57,832 nt of DNA from positions 1-57,832 of the forward strand of contig JACRIR010000265.1 in assembly GCA_016215705.1 (NCBI GenBank), written 5' to 3'. Of the stretch, positions 25,979-34,844 are shown piece after piece. Under the pieces are notes generated by a model. The model was not told the origin of the DNA, made no database searches, and worked only from the letters and a program-made list of their open reading frames with translations. Origin of the DNA: Candidatus Poribacteria bacterium (lineage in GTDB: Bacteria > Abyssobacteria > SURF-5). Within the stretch, counting starts at the first letter, position 1, and each line of letters starts with the position of its first letter. The position numbers and the translations under genes are program-made.

Positions 25979-26285
25979 CGAAATCACAATCGGCGGTATT
26001 GCGGGGCCACAAAGTCCTCTGCCGGTCGAGCGCAAACAGGCCGTGCTTCCGGAGGAAGTGTCGGGGCCGTCGTTCAAGGAATATCTCACCGACTCGATTA
26101 GTGAAATCCAGCGGCTCCAGACCGTCGCCGACGAAACCATAAACAAGCTCGCAACGGGAGAGGTTAGCAATGTCAGTGAAGCCATGATTGCCATCGAGAA
26201 AGCAAACATGGCGTTTCTCACGTTGCTGCAAGTGAGGAACAAAATAATCTCGGCCTACGATCAGATACAGAGGATGCAGGTTTAG
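25971..26285 (+). CDS. fliE: Flagellar hook-basal body complex protein FliE
   Basis: 104 residues, normal size. The C-terminal two thirds show FliE features: SFKEYLTDSISEIQRLQ and VSEAMIAIEKANMAFLTLLQ, then VRNKIISAYDQIQRMQV. FliE joins the MS ring to the rod. The order flgB-flgC-fliE is standard. The start overlaps a small upstream frame. The 126 bases to fliF contain no recognised feature apart from a GC-rich run. Confidence 0.94.
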   Translation: MVDEITIGGIAGPQSPLPVERKQAVLPEEVSGPSFKEYLTDSISEIQRLQTVADETINKLATGEVSNVSEAMIAIEKANMAFLTLLQVRNKIISAYDQIQRMQV

Positions 26286-26411
26286 GAAAAAGTGGCAAGT
26301 AAGGTCTTCAATAGGGCATTGCCGAACATTTCGAGCAGTATCCCGGGCCGCGCGCGCGGCTTCGGGAGTAACACAATACATAGTCTGCAGTCTTGAGGCG
26401 CCGAGGCAGAC

Positions 26412-27995
26412 ATGGATTTTCTCCGGCAGTTGTATGAACAGTTTGCCCGAGTCTGGAGGTCTCTCAGCCTCCAGCAGCGGATTCTTGTGGGTGTGGGCTT
26501 TGCCATCGCCCTCGCCGGACTTTTGTCTCTGACGTTCTGGCAGACGAAACCGCAGTACAGTCTCCTCTTCTCGAACCTCCAGCAACGTGACGCGGGTGAG
26601 ATTGTCGAGAAACTGAAAGCGAGTAGTATCCCGTATAAGCTTTCTGATGACGGGACTTCAATCTCGATTCCCGCGAGCCAGGTCGCCGAAACGCGTCTTG
26701 CCCTAGCTCAAGAGGGCCTTCCTCGCGGCAGCGGGGTCGGATATGAGATATTCGACCGCACGCGTCTCGGGATAACGAGCTTCGAGCAAAAGGTCAATCT
26801 CAAGCGGGCAATGGAGGGAGAGCTTGCGCGCACGATAGACCAACTGGACGAGGTCGAATGGTCGAGAGTTCAAGTAGTGACGCCGGAAGAGCGCCTTTTC
26901 ACGGAACAACAAAGGGAGCCGACGGCTTCGGTGTTCCTGAACATGGTTCCCGAAAAGAAACTCACGCGAAAGCAAGTGCAGGGAATCCAGCATCTGATTG
27001 CCAGCAGCGTGGAGGGGCTCAAACCGGAGAACATCACTATTGTCGACCAGCACGCCAACTCCCTGACGGCTCCGGCCGAGCTATTCGCGGCTTCTACCGA
27101 GTTGAGCGCCGAGCAGTTCGATCTGCGCTCACGTGTCGAGCAGTATTTTCACGGCAAGCTGCAGGCTATGTTCGACCGGATTGTGGGCCCGGGAAAATCA
27201 GCAATCAGTGTTTCGGTCGACCTCGACTTCGACAATATTGAAAGAACCGAAGAGAAATTCGATCCCGAAGGCGCGGTCGTCCGGAGTGAGCAGCGGCAGA
27301 GGGAATCCACGACTTCCACCTCGAGTCAGCCCGAGGGCATTGCAGGCATAACCTCGAACCTTCCCGCGCAGCCGTCGATTTCAACCGCTTCGGTCGGCGG
27401 CCAGGGGAGACAAGCGTCCTCCTCGATAACGAACTATGAGATCAGCAAGTCGGTCGAGCATATAATCAAGTCGCCCTCAAGCATAAAGGGAGTGTCGGTC
27501 GCGGTGGTCGTCGACGGAACGTACAAACGGGTCACTGCCGCCGACGGCAAGGTCACGAGACAGTACGTTGGCAGGAGCGACGAAGAAATCGATAAATACA
27601 AGAGGATGGTCGTTGCGGCAGTGGGAAATCCGACTGCTCGAAACGTGGAGGTGATCAATGTTCCACTTCAAACCACTGAAACCGAGTACGAGGCGGCCGC
27701 GGCCGCCGAGGTGGCGAAGCGGCGCGACCTTTACTTCACCGTGGTGAAGGCCGTGACCACTATCGCCGTCCTCGTTCTCGTGTTTTTGCTTGTCCGCTAC
27801 GTGCTGAGGCGCATGTTCCCGCCGCCTGCTCCGGCGCCTGTAGAAGAGAAGGTGAAAGCGCGCATCGAGGAGATGGCCGCCAAAGAGCCGGAGGCGAAGG
27901 AACCCGACACTGCCGACGAAGTAAAAGAGATGGTGGAGGAGAGACCTGAGGATGCGGCGTCGTTGATGAAGATTTGGATGAAGGAAGAGAAGTAG
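26412..27995 (+). CDS. fliF: Flagellar MS-ring protein FliF
   Basis: 527 residues, full length. Membrane segments lie at about 23-44 and 443-463, with a large periplasmic region between that includes the YscJ-like ring-building domain (YKLSDDGTSISIPASQVAETR) and the ring-forming C-terminal part. The cytoplasmic C-terminal tail (PEDAASLMKIWMKEE) is the FliG-binding site. It forms the inner-membrane MS ring. The next gene, fliG, starts 3 bases after its stop. Confidence 0.97.
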   Translation: MDFLRQLYEQFARVWRSLSLQQRILVGVGFAIALAGLLSLTFWQTKPQYSLLFSNLQQRDAGEIVEKLKASSIPYKLSDDGTSISIPASQVAETRLALAQEGLPRGSGVGYEIFDRTRLGITSFEQKVNLKRAMEGELARTIDQLDEVEWSRVQVVTPEERLFTEQQREPTASVFLNMVPEKKLTRKQVQGIQHLIASSVEGLKPENITIVDQHANSLTAPAELFAASTELSAEQFDLRSRVEQYFHGKLQAMFDRIVGPGKSAISVSVDLDFDNIERTEEKFDPEGAVVRSEQRQRESTTSTSSQPEGIAGITSNLPAQPSISTASVGGQGRQASSSITNYEISKSVEHIIKSPSSIKGVSVAVVVDGTYKRVTAADGKVTRQYVGRSDEEIDKYKRMVVAAVGNPTARNVEVINVPLQTTETEYEAAAAAEVAKRRDLYFTVVKAVTTIAVLVLVFLLVRYVLRRMFPPPAPAPVEEKVKARIEEMAAKEPEAKEPDTADEVKEMVEERPEDAASLMKIWMKEEK

Positions 27996-27998
27996 GAT

Positions 27999-29012
27999 AT
28001 GGTGGACCCATCTGAACTCTCTGGAAAGCAAAAGGCAGCCATTCTGATGGTGACCCTTGGAAGCGAGGCGTCGGCGAGAATAATGAAACATCTCGACCCC
28101 GAGCTTCTTGAAGAGTTGACTTTTGAAATCGCAAGCCTGGGCAGCGTGCCGCCCGAACTCAAGCGCAAAGTCGTCGAAGAGTTCCATCAGATGGCGCAGG
28201 CAAAGGACTTCATCTCTTTCGGAGGAGTCGATTACGCGCGCGAGACCCTGAACAAAGCATTAGGCGCCGACAAGGCGGGGGAAATACTCACGAAGCTGGA
28301 AAGCGCAATCAAAGAGACTCCGTTCGAGTTTGTGAGAAAAGCGGACCCGGGCCAGATACTCAATTTCATTCAGGACGAACACCCGCAGACAATAGCGCTC
28401 GTCCTGGCGCATCTCACGCCGTCGGTTTCTTCGATGGTCCTTGCCGCGCTCCCCGAGGATTTGCAAATAGACGTCGTCCATCGCATCTCAAACATGGAGC
28501 AGACTGCTCCTGACATAGTTCGCGATGTCGAGGCGGTGCTGGAACGGAAACTGGCGTCTGTAATCCGTCCGGAAATGACGAAAGTCGGCGGAGTGAAGAA
28601 CGTGGCGGAGCTTTTGAACCGAGTGGATCGGGCGACAGAAAAGAACATACTGTCGAAACTCGGCGAACGCGACCCCGAGCTCGCCAACGAGGTCAGGAGC
28701 CTGATGTTTGTTTTCGATGACATCGTTATGGTGACCGACGCGGGTATACAGCGCACCCTTAAGGAAATCGAGAATCGGGACCTTTCGCTTGCCCTCAAGG
28801 CCGCCAACGAGGATGTCAAGAACAAGGTTTTCAGAAATATGTCCAGCCGCGCCGCCGAAATGATAAAAGAAGACATGGAGTACATGGGCCCCGTGAGACT
28901 CCGCGACGTGGAGGCCGCCCAGATGCGTATTGTCGAGGTGATAAGGCGGCTCGAGGACGCAGGAGAGATCGTGATCGTCGGGCGCGGAGATGAGGATCAG
29001 GTCGTTGTCTAA
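27999..29012 (+). CDS. fliG: Flagellar motor switch protein FliG
   Basis: 337 residues, standard length, with N, middle and C domains. Seen are SGKQKAAILMVTLGSEASARI at the start, the middle-domain EHPQTIALVLAHL signature, and the torque-generating C-domain with FVFDDIVMVTDAGIQ and FRNMSSRAAEMIKEDMEYMG. It binds FliF and transmits stator torque. The last 23 bases overlap fliH. Confidence 0.98.
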   Translation: MVDPSELSGKQKAAILMVTLGSEASARIMKHLDPELLEELTFEIASLGSVPPELKRKVVEEFHQMAQAKDFISFGGVDYARETLNKALGADKAGEILTKLESAIKETPFEFVRKADPGQILNFIQDEHPQTIALVLAHLTPSVSSMVLAALPEDLQIDVVHRISNMEQTAPDIVRDVEAVLERKLASVIRPEMTKVGGVKNVAELLNRVDRATEKNILSKLGERDPELANEVRSLMFVFDDIVMVTDAGIQRTLKEIENRDLSLALKAANEDVKNKVFRNMSSRAAEMIKEDMEYMGPVRLRDVEAAQMRIVEVIRRLEDAGEIVIVGRGDEDQVVV

Positions 29013-29847
29013 GATAATCAAACCTTGCGACAAAGAATTGTTTCATTCGGCTAAGAGATTCGAGAAGAGGTCTCTAATCACGGCATCGAAACCGCCCCGG
29101 CAGCGCGCAAAGGAGGAGCAGGTTCCAACTGATGACCCGCCCTCTATGCCCAGGGGCAATCTCAAGCCTGAACTTGCGATACAACAGGTCAATCCGCAGG
29201 ACTTGATAGCCGAGGCCCGGACCAAGGCTGATAAGACTTTGCAGGAGGCGGAATGCAAGGCCGAGACAATGCTGGCGGACGCCGAACGGAAGGCGCAGCA
29301 AATACTGCGCGAGGCCGAGAACTCTGCAGAGAAGATACGGGAACAGGCGCGAGCGGAAGGTCGTTCCGAAGGCGCTGCGCAAGCGACCGATGAGGCCAGA
29401 CGAAGAATCGACGAACAATTACGAGCATCCTCCCAAGCGGTCGACGCGCTCGTGAACCAGATCAAGGCGCAGGAAGCCGACCTTATGCGCCGGGTCACGC
29501 CGATGATTGCAAATCTCGCGGCTGATCTCGCTCAGAAGATCATTCACAGAGAAGTCGAGAAAGATTCCTCGATGGTCATGGGCCAGGCGGAGGAAGCGAT
29601 CGGCAAAATACTCGAGCGCGACAAGCTCATTATCCGGGTGAACCCTGCGGACGAGGAACTGATGAAACGGCACAAGCCTTCTCTCATGGGTATGTTCGAC
29701 GGCATAGACAAGATAGAGGTCATCGTCGATGCTGATATTGAAGGGGGCGGTTGCATCGTCGAGACCAATCTGATCCGTGTCGACGCGCAGCCGCGTTCAC
29801 AATTGGAAGCTGCCCGAAAAACGCTCCTGGCCGAGGCAACGAAATGA
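28990..29847 (+). CDS. fliH: Flagellar assembly protein FliH
   Basis: 285 residues. The N-terminus has SLSKIIKP, typical of FliH. A long coiled coil with Ala/Glu/Lys-rich heptads runs from about 75 to 155, and the C-terminal domain contains PMIANLAADLAQKIIHREVE and ADIEGGGCIVETNLIRVDAQ. FliH holds the FliI ATPase in check and docks it at the export gate. It overlaps fliG by 23 bases and fliI by 4, so the three are translated as a block. Confidence 0.93.
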   Translation: MRIRSLSKIIKPCDKELFHSAKRFEKRSLITASKPPRQRAKEEQVPTDDPPSMPRGNLKPELAIQQVNPQDLIAEARTKADKTLQEAECKAETMLADAERKAQQILREAENSAEKIREQARAEGRSEGAAQATDEARRRIDEQLRASSQAVDALVNQIKAQEADLMRRVTPMIANLAADLAQKIIHREVEKDSSMVMGQAEEAIGKILERDKLIIRVNPADEELMKRHKPSLMGMFDGIDKIEVIVDADIEGGGCIVETNLIRVDAQPRSQLEAARKTLLAEATK

Positions 29848-31211
29848 ACATAGTGCCCGAAATTGAAAGATGGCAGGCGTGCATAGAGAAGGCTGACCTG
29901 TTGGAGACGTGTGGGAAGGTCACTCGCGTGACCGGCCTGATCGTGGAGTCAACGAGTCCGGGCCTTTCGCTGGGTCAGATTTGCACAATACAACCGGGGA
30001 ACGGGAGAAAACCGGCGATGGCCGAGGTCGTCGGCTTCAGGGAGACCAAGGCGCTTTTGATCCCGCTCGGCGACATCAGGGGAGTCGCGCCCGGCAGCAT
30101 CGTCAAGGCATGTGACCGCCCGCTTACGATTCGTGTGGGCCCTGAAATGCTTGGTCGCGTGATTGATGGAACAGGCCAGCCCATCGATGGGCGTGGCCCT
30201 CTGAAACTCAATGACGAGTATCCCGTCATGGGCGAGCCCATCAATCCGATGGCGCGTCGCCGCATCACGGAGCCGCTTCCTCTCGGCATAAGAACCATAG
30301 ACGCATGCCTGACGTGCGGGAGAGGACAGCGACTCGGCATCTTTTCCGGCAGCGGCGTCGGCAAGAGCGTGCTGCTGGGAATGATAGCGCGCAACACCGA
30401 AGCGCAGATAAATGTGATCGGGCTCATCGGCGAGCGCGGCAGGGAAGTGAAGGATTTTCTGGAAAAAGACCTCGGAGAGAATGGACTCAAGCGGTCAATT
30501 GTTGTGGTCGTCACGTCGGACCAGCCGGCGCTTCTAAGATTGCACGGCGCGTTTATGGCGACTGCGATAGCGGAATACTTTCGCGACATGGGCTGCGACG
30601 TGCTGCTCATGATGGACTCGATAACGCGTTTTGCCATGGCCCAGCGCGAGATAGGCCTGGCGGTCGGCGAGCCTCCGACGACGAAAGGGTATCCGCCGTC
30701 GGTCTTCATGTTGCTGCCGAAACTGCTGGAGCGCGCGGGCACGTCGCCTTCCGGAACCATCACGGGCATATACACCATATTCGTGGAGGCCGACGATTTC
30801 AACGAGCCCATATCCGACGCGGCCCGCTCGATTCTCGACGGGCACATCATGCTCTCGCGGAGACTGGCCTCTCAGAGCCACTATCCGGCCATCGACGTGC
30901 TCGAGAGTATCAGCCGCCTGATGGTTGACGTGGTTCCTGAAGAACAGGTTATGCTCGGCCACACCGTTCGAGACGTGCTTGCCACGTATCGCGAGGCGCA
31001 GGACCTCATTAATATTGGCGCATACGTAAAAGGGAACAATCCCAAGATCGATTATGCCCAATCGAAGATAAACGAGATTAACGGCTTTCTCAAGCAAGGG
31101 ATAGACGAAAGGGCCGATTTCAGAGAGAGTGTGGCCATGCTGCGCGGCGTTTTCGGCGACCGGCTAACTCCGCATGCCGCTCCGGCTGCTGCGAGCGCAG
31201 CCGCTAAATGA
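29844..31211 (+). CDS. fliI: Flagellum-specific ATP synthase FliI
   Basis: 455 residues from ATG 29844, in the ATGA overlap with fliH; longer in-frame starts inside fliH are unlikely. Walker A is SGSGVGKS at about 168-175, Walker B is in GCDVLLMMDSITRFAMAQRE, and GEPPTTKGYPPSVF is the export ATPase signature. It powers unfolding and release of substrates at the flagellar type III export apparatus. fliJ follows after about 90 bases. Confidence 0.97.
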   Translation: MNIVPEIERWQACIEKADLLETCGKVTRVTGLIVESTSPGLSLGQICTIQPGNGRKPAMAEVVGFRETKALLIPLGDIRGVAPGSIVKACDRPLTIRVGPEMLGRVIDGTGQPIDGRGPLKLNDEYPVMGEPINPMARRRITEPLPLGIRTIDACLTCGRGQRLGIFSGSGVGKSVLLGMIARNTEAQINVIGLIGERGREVKDFLEKDLGENGLKRSIVVVVTSDQPALLRLHGAFMATAIAEYFRDMGCDVLLMMDSITRFAMAQREIGLAVGEPPTTKGYPPSVFMLLPKLLERAGTSPSGTITGIYTIFVEADDFNEPISDAARSILDGHIMLSRRLASQSHYPAIDVLESISRLMVDVVPEEQVMLGHTVRDVLATYREAQDLINIGAYVKGNNPKIDYAQSKINEINGFLKQGIDERADFRESVAMLRGVFGDRLTPHAAPAAASAAAK

Positions 31212-31304
31212 GAGAACGGGGCCTGTTCCGCGATTGGCGGACAATGACAGATGATTCTATAGACGCGGATTTATTCGCACGGAATTGACAATCGAGGTCC
31301 GTGA

Positions 31305-31775
31305 GTGAAAGCATACAAATTCCGCTTTGAGAGCGTCCTGAAAAGCAAGAAAACCATTGTTGACGATCTTTCATCGAAGACGGCTCGAGCGCAAAGGATT
31401 CTCATGCTCGAGATGAGAAAACTGGATAACTTGAAAGAGCGCGAGGCGCAATGCGTTCGCGAATTGATTCGCCTGCAGGTGGGAAGAGTGAACGCGGCTG
31501 AAGTTCAGCGTTCTCACAGGTATCTCGAATTACTTGGGAACTCGATAGGGGAACAGATCAAGAAGGTGAAGGAAATCGCGAAGCGAGTGGAAGCGCTTCG
31601 AGACATGCTGATCGAAGCCGAAAAGCAAAAAAGAATTTTCGAGAAGCTGGATGAAAAAGAACGGGATGAATTCTACCGTGATTTCCTGAAGAAAGAACAG
31701 GCATTGCTGGACGAAGTGGGAACGAACCGATTCGTCCAAAGAACCATGCATCGGCGTCTTCATTCGTCCGGATAA
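31305..31775 (+). CDS. fliJ: Flagellar export protein FliJ
   Basis: 156 residues, almost wholly coiled coil, beginning KAYKFRFESVLKSKKTIVDD, the FliJ N-terminal pattern. FliJ is the stalk-like component that links the FliI hexamer to FlhA. The start is GTG at 31305. Its position between fliI and the motE-like gene is as expected. Confidence 0.88.
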   Translation: MKAYKFRFESVLKSKKTIVDDLSSKTARAQRILMLEMRKLDNLKEREAQCVRELIRLQVGRVNAAEVQRSHRYLELLGNSIGEQIKKVKEIAKRVEALRDMLIEAEKQKRIFEKLDEKERDEFYRDFLKKEQALLDEVGTNRFVQRTMHRRLHSSG

Positions 31776-31778
31776 TAA

Positions 31779-32462
31779 TTGAAGAACATAGAGGAACGGC
31801 ACTTGAAATGGGTGATTCTCTTACTTGTGCTCGCGCTGATTTTTGCGGGTGTCGGAGGCTATATACTCTACGCAAGAGGGTTGCTCACGCTAGAGGACTT
31901 CCGTTTCGCAAAGTCTGAAGCCGGAAAGCAAGAGCAGCGGCGCGCCGACAAAGCGGAGAGCCTGACCGACTCTATCCTGGAGAGAGATAAGGAACTCAAG
32001 GCAACGGCGGCGAGATTGGAAGACCTTTCGGCGAGGCTCGATACGCAGCGGCAGGAACTCGAAGCGGAAAGGGCTCTCGTCGAGGAAAAGATACAGGCGC
32101 TCAAACAGCAGGAAGAAAGACTGAAACAACAGCAGGACATGCTGAAACAGGAGGAAGGGCGGCTGAAGGCGCTGCAACGAAAATCCAAATCGGGGTCAGC
32201 GGCTGAGACTAAATTGAAGTCGATGAAACTTCCGCCTCCGACCGAAGACATGATGAAGCTTGTGAAGGTCTATGAGGGAATGCCGCCCGAGGACGCTGCG
32301 CCCGTTCTCGAGAATCTGCCGGATGCTGCAGCGGCGCAAATACTGCTTCAAATGCGGCGTAGGCAAGCATCGGAGATCATGGGACTATTGACTCCGAATA
32401 AGGCCGCGTCCGTCAGCAGGCTGCTGACTGCGGAAACGGCAGTGGCCGAAGCAGCCAGGTGA
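31779..32462 (+). CDS. motE: MotE-like protein (membrane helix, coiled coil, MgtE-N-like domain)
   Basis: Up to 227 residues. One membrane segment (WVILLLVLALIFAGVGGYIL) is followed by a Lys/Glu/Gln coiled coil at about 45-135 and a C-terminal domain with YEGMPPEDAAPVLENLPDAA and LLTPNKAASVSRLL, like the MgtE intracellular N domain. In other bacteria MotE is a periplasmic chaperone of the stator protein MotC or a flagellar structural helper between fliJ and fliK. The start is TTG at 31779 or the TTG at 31803, which has AGAGGA 7 bases upstream. Placement fliJ-motE-fliK supports the call. Confidence 0.78.
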   Translation: MKNIEERHLKWVILLLVLALIFAGVGGYILYARGLLTLEDFRFAKSEAGKQEQRRADKAESLTDSILERDKELKATAARLEDLSARLDTQRQELEAERALVEEKIQALKQQEERLKQQQDMLKQEEGRLKALQRKSKSGSAAETKLKSMKLPPPTEDMMKLVKVYEGMPPEDAAPVLENLPDAAAAQILLQMRRRQASEIMGLLTPNKAASVSRLLTAETAVAEAAR

Positions 32463-32507
32463 GACAGAAGACTCAAGAAAAATCTTGCGAAGAAAGGAGG
32501 TGATGTG

Positions 32508-33869
32508 ATGAAGGCAATAGGCGTCCGGTCGGCAAGAGAACTGGGCGTAGACAAGACGAATGGCGGGACTCTGCTTGGGCTCGTATCTGCAAAGAGCTCG
32601 CCGGCCGAAGAGCGCACGTTCGCAGACACGTTGAAGAGCGTGGCGCTGAAACTCAAGGGGCAGGCCGAATCGCCGCCGGAATCCGAGGATGTCAAGAAAT
32701 CCGTTGACTCTGATGAACCGGCCACTCTCGGCATGGCTATGCGAGAGCCGTCGCAGTCGCCGTCAAACATGGGCGTTCAACAGGAACCCGTGCAAGACGC
32801 GCGTTCTCCGGCAAATTCCGGCGGCGGAGCGAGCGATGCTGATGCGCCTGATCCGACTGCCACGGCGAGTAAGCCCGGCTCCGCAGGCAACAGTGGGAAC
32901 GGCACAGTGAAAACAGAGGCAATTGCTTCCCGAGGTGTCGCACCGTCTGAAGCATTGGGAGGATTGCTCATGGTCGGCGAATCGGAGACTGGTTTGTTTG
33001 AGGTTTCGCTCCTCGATGAAACCCAACTGCAATCGTTCGCGCTCGCCACGGCGGATTCAGGCGAAGCAATGCTCATGGAGTCTTCGCCCGAGAGCCTTAT
33101 GCAAGAGGTTGCGCAACCGGTCAATCTCAAGGAGCACGCTCTTCTGTTTTCTGAGGTCGTGAGCGCCGGGCAAGAAGAGGGCGAGGTGGAATTCGGTCGT
33201 TTGCAACAAATGTTTGCAAATGCCTTGGCTGAAACGCAGCCGGATACCGAGGCTGCCCCGGGCTTGGCAGTTGTGAGCCGAGCGGCGGTCACCTCAACGC
33301 CGGACAGTCAGTTGTTCAGCGAGGCTCGCCGGGGATGGTCGGCGTCGCATATTCTCGACCTGGTCAACGCGGCATCGGCAAAGTCGCCATTGGACGGTTC
33401 GGCCCTGCAAGTGTCTCCGCAGGAATCGGCTCAGCCGGCGGTTGTGAGAGGCGCACAGGTTGGCTATGAGCGCCTGTTCGATCAGATTGTGCAGGGGGTT
33501 CGGCTTGCGCATCGCGGGGAAGCATCGGAAATATATGTGAGCCTGAAACCCGAGTTCCTCGGCAGGATAAGCATACGTGTTCTTGCCAGCGAATCCCGTA
33601 TGCACATCGAGTTCAAGGTCGAAAGCGAAGTTGTGAGGCAGGTGATGCAGGATAACATGGCCGACCTGCAACGAAGACTGGCCGACCAGGGCTTCGATTT
33701 TGACCGCTTCAGCATTCTTGCCGACACCGGATGGGCGTCGCGAAGGGAGCCCGACCGGTCTTTTGATTCGCCCGCCTTTGTTTCCGCAGCAGAGCCTGAG
33801 CTCGCCGCGGCGACATCGGCGGAACTGATCCCGCTGCATCTAAGCGGCGCGATCGACTACTTTGCGTAG
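32508..33869 (+). CDS. fliK: Flagellar hook-length control protein FliK
   Basis: 453 residues from ATG 32508, with an ideal AAGGAGGTGA just upstream. The first 300 residues are low-complexity (Ala, Ser, Pro, Glu), as expected of the ruler part. The conserved Flg_hook C-terminal domain lies at about 340-425 (YVSLKPEFLGRISIRV, RLADQGFDFDRFSIL). FliK measures hook length and switches export specificity. flgD follows after 21 bases. Confidence 0.9.
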   Translation: MKAIGVRSARELGVDKTNGGTLLGLVSAKSSPAEERTFADTLKSVALKLKGQAESPPESEDVKKSVDSDEPATLGMAMREPSQSPSNMGVQQEPVQDARSPANSGGGASDADAPDPTATASKPGSAGNSGNGTVKTEAIASRGVAPSEALGGLLMVGESETGLFEVSLLDETQLQSFALATADSGEAMLMESSPESLMQEVAQPVNLKEHALLFSEVVSAGQEEGEVEFGRLQQMFANALAETQPDTEAAPGLAVVSRAAVTSTPDSQLFSEARRGWSASHILDLVNAASAKSPLDGSALQVSPQESAQPAVVRGAQVGYERLFDQIVQGVRLAHRGEASEIYVSLKPEFLGRISIRVLASESRMHIEFKVESEVVRQVMQDNMADLQRRLADQGFDFDRFSILADTGWASRREPDRSFDSPAFVSAAEPELAAATSAELIPLHLSGAIDYFA

Positions 33870-33890
33870 CAATAAGGAGGTGCGTTGGAA

Positions 33891-34304
33891 ATGTACGTTA
33901 CATCAGCAACGGATTCGATGGCTGCGGCGTCCGCGGCGAGCACGAGCGACTCGAGCACAGTCCTGAACACTAACCAGAACCTCGACGAATCCGATTTTCT
34001 CATGTTGCTCATCACCGAATTGGCCAACCAGGACCCGTTGGACCCCATGTCTGACCGCGACTTTATCGCGCAGATGGCCGAGCTCAATACTCTCAACGAG
34101 ATTGAGGAGCTGAACGAGAATATCACCGCGATGCAGTTCCTTCAGACCTCGGGACTCATTGGCCATGAAGTCGACGCAATAGGGCCCGACGGACAACCTG
34201 TTTCCGGAGTAGTGGCGGAAGTGAGGTACGCCGATTCGGAGCCGTGGCTTGTTCTTGACAGCGGAGCGGTAGTCGGCCTTGACGATGTGATTCGCATCAA
34301 GTAA
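33891..34304 (+). CDS. flgD: Flagellar hook assembly scaffold FlgD
   Basis: 137 residues. The conserved N-terminal part is DFLMLLITELANQDPLDPMS followed by FIAQMAELNTLNEIEELN, typical of FlgD. The C-terminus ends after a short beta-rich region (VSGVVAEVRYADSEPWLVLD), so it lacks the full Ig-like domain of E. coli FlgD, as in Bacillus. It caps the growing hook. AGGAGG lies 10 bases before ATG 33891; TTG 33885 is also possible. Confidence 0.92.
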   Translation: MYVTSATDSMAAASAASTSDSSTVLNTNQNLDESDFLMLLITELANQDPLDPMSDRDFIAQMAELNTLNEIEELNENITAMQFLQTSGLIGHEVDAIGPDGQPVSGVVAEVRYADSEPWLVLDSGAVVGLDDVIRIK

Positions 34305-34309
34305 GTGAG

Positions 34310-34723
34310 ATGATTATGGTTGGAAGAACACACATAAGCGATGGGCAGCCGATAAGACAAACGCAACCCCCGCAGTCACAAGTCGCGGGCAAGAGATTAG
34401 CGCAACAGCCCTTTGACGCCGTGATTCGAAAGGAGATCGAGAAGCTCAAGGGCGTGAAGTTCTCGGCGCATGCTCTTCAGCGACTGGACGCCCGCAAGAT
34501 TCAACTCAGCGCGGGAGACACGGCGAGAATAGTCGAAGCCATCGACCGCGCGGCCTCAAAAGGAGCAAAAGACTCGCTTGTGCTTGTAGGAGGGGCGGCC
34601 ATGGTCGTGAGCGTCAAGAACCGGACGGTCGTCACCGTGCTTGATCGCGACGAGCTGCGCGGCAACGTGTTTACGAATATCGACAGCGCCATCGTCATGG
34701 ATGGAGACTACACGAAAATGTAA
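34310..34723 (+). CDS. Flagellar operon protein, TIGR02530 type
   Basis: 137 residues. The C-terminal two thirds (KFSAHALQRLDARKIQLS, AMVVSVKNRTVVTVLDRD, NVFTNIDSAIVM) resemble the family named flg_new/TIGR02530, found between flgD and flgE in many Firmicutes, spirochaetes and others. Molecular function is not settled; by position it may help hook assembly. It starts 5 bases after flgD. Confidence 0.82.
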   Translation: MIMVGRTHISDGQPIRQTQPPQSQVAGKRLAQQPFDAVIRKEIEKLKGVKFSAHALQRLDARKIQLSAGDTARIVEAIDRAASKGAKDSLVLVGGAAMVVSVKNRTVVTVLDRDELRGNVFTNIDSAIVMDGDYTKM

Positions 34724-34741
34724 CGCTAGTTGCTCCCGGAT

Positions 34742-34814
34742 GAGGGCTAGGTCGAGCCCTCCATAGGCTGGACCCCTTTGGGGAGGCCTGATGCCGCTGA
34801 ATGACTGAGGCGGC
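34742..34814 (+). other. Three consecutive hairpins before flgE
   Basis: In the 121-base gap before flgE there are three stems: GAGGGCT/AGCCCTC (34742-34748, 34755-34761), a nested stem AGGC...GCCT with CCCC-TTT-GGGG inside (34765-34789), and GCCGC/GCGGC (34793-34797, 34810-34814). No T-run follows. The arrangement looks like a structured leader, perhaps controlling hook protein levels. I could not match it to a known riboswitch. Confidence 0.5.
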
Positions 34815-34844
34815 AAACGGGAAGAAGGAATCGAGGAGTAAGCA

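Noticed and set aside
27477-28187. A 236-codon minus-strand frame over fliF and fliG
   Set aside because: It is antisense to both genes, His/Arg/Leu-rich and without a ribosome-binding site.
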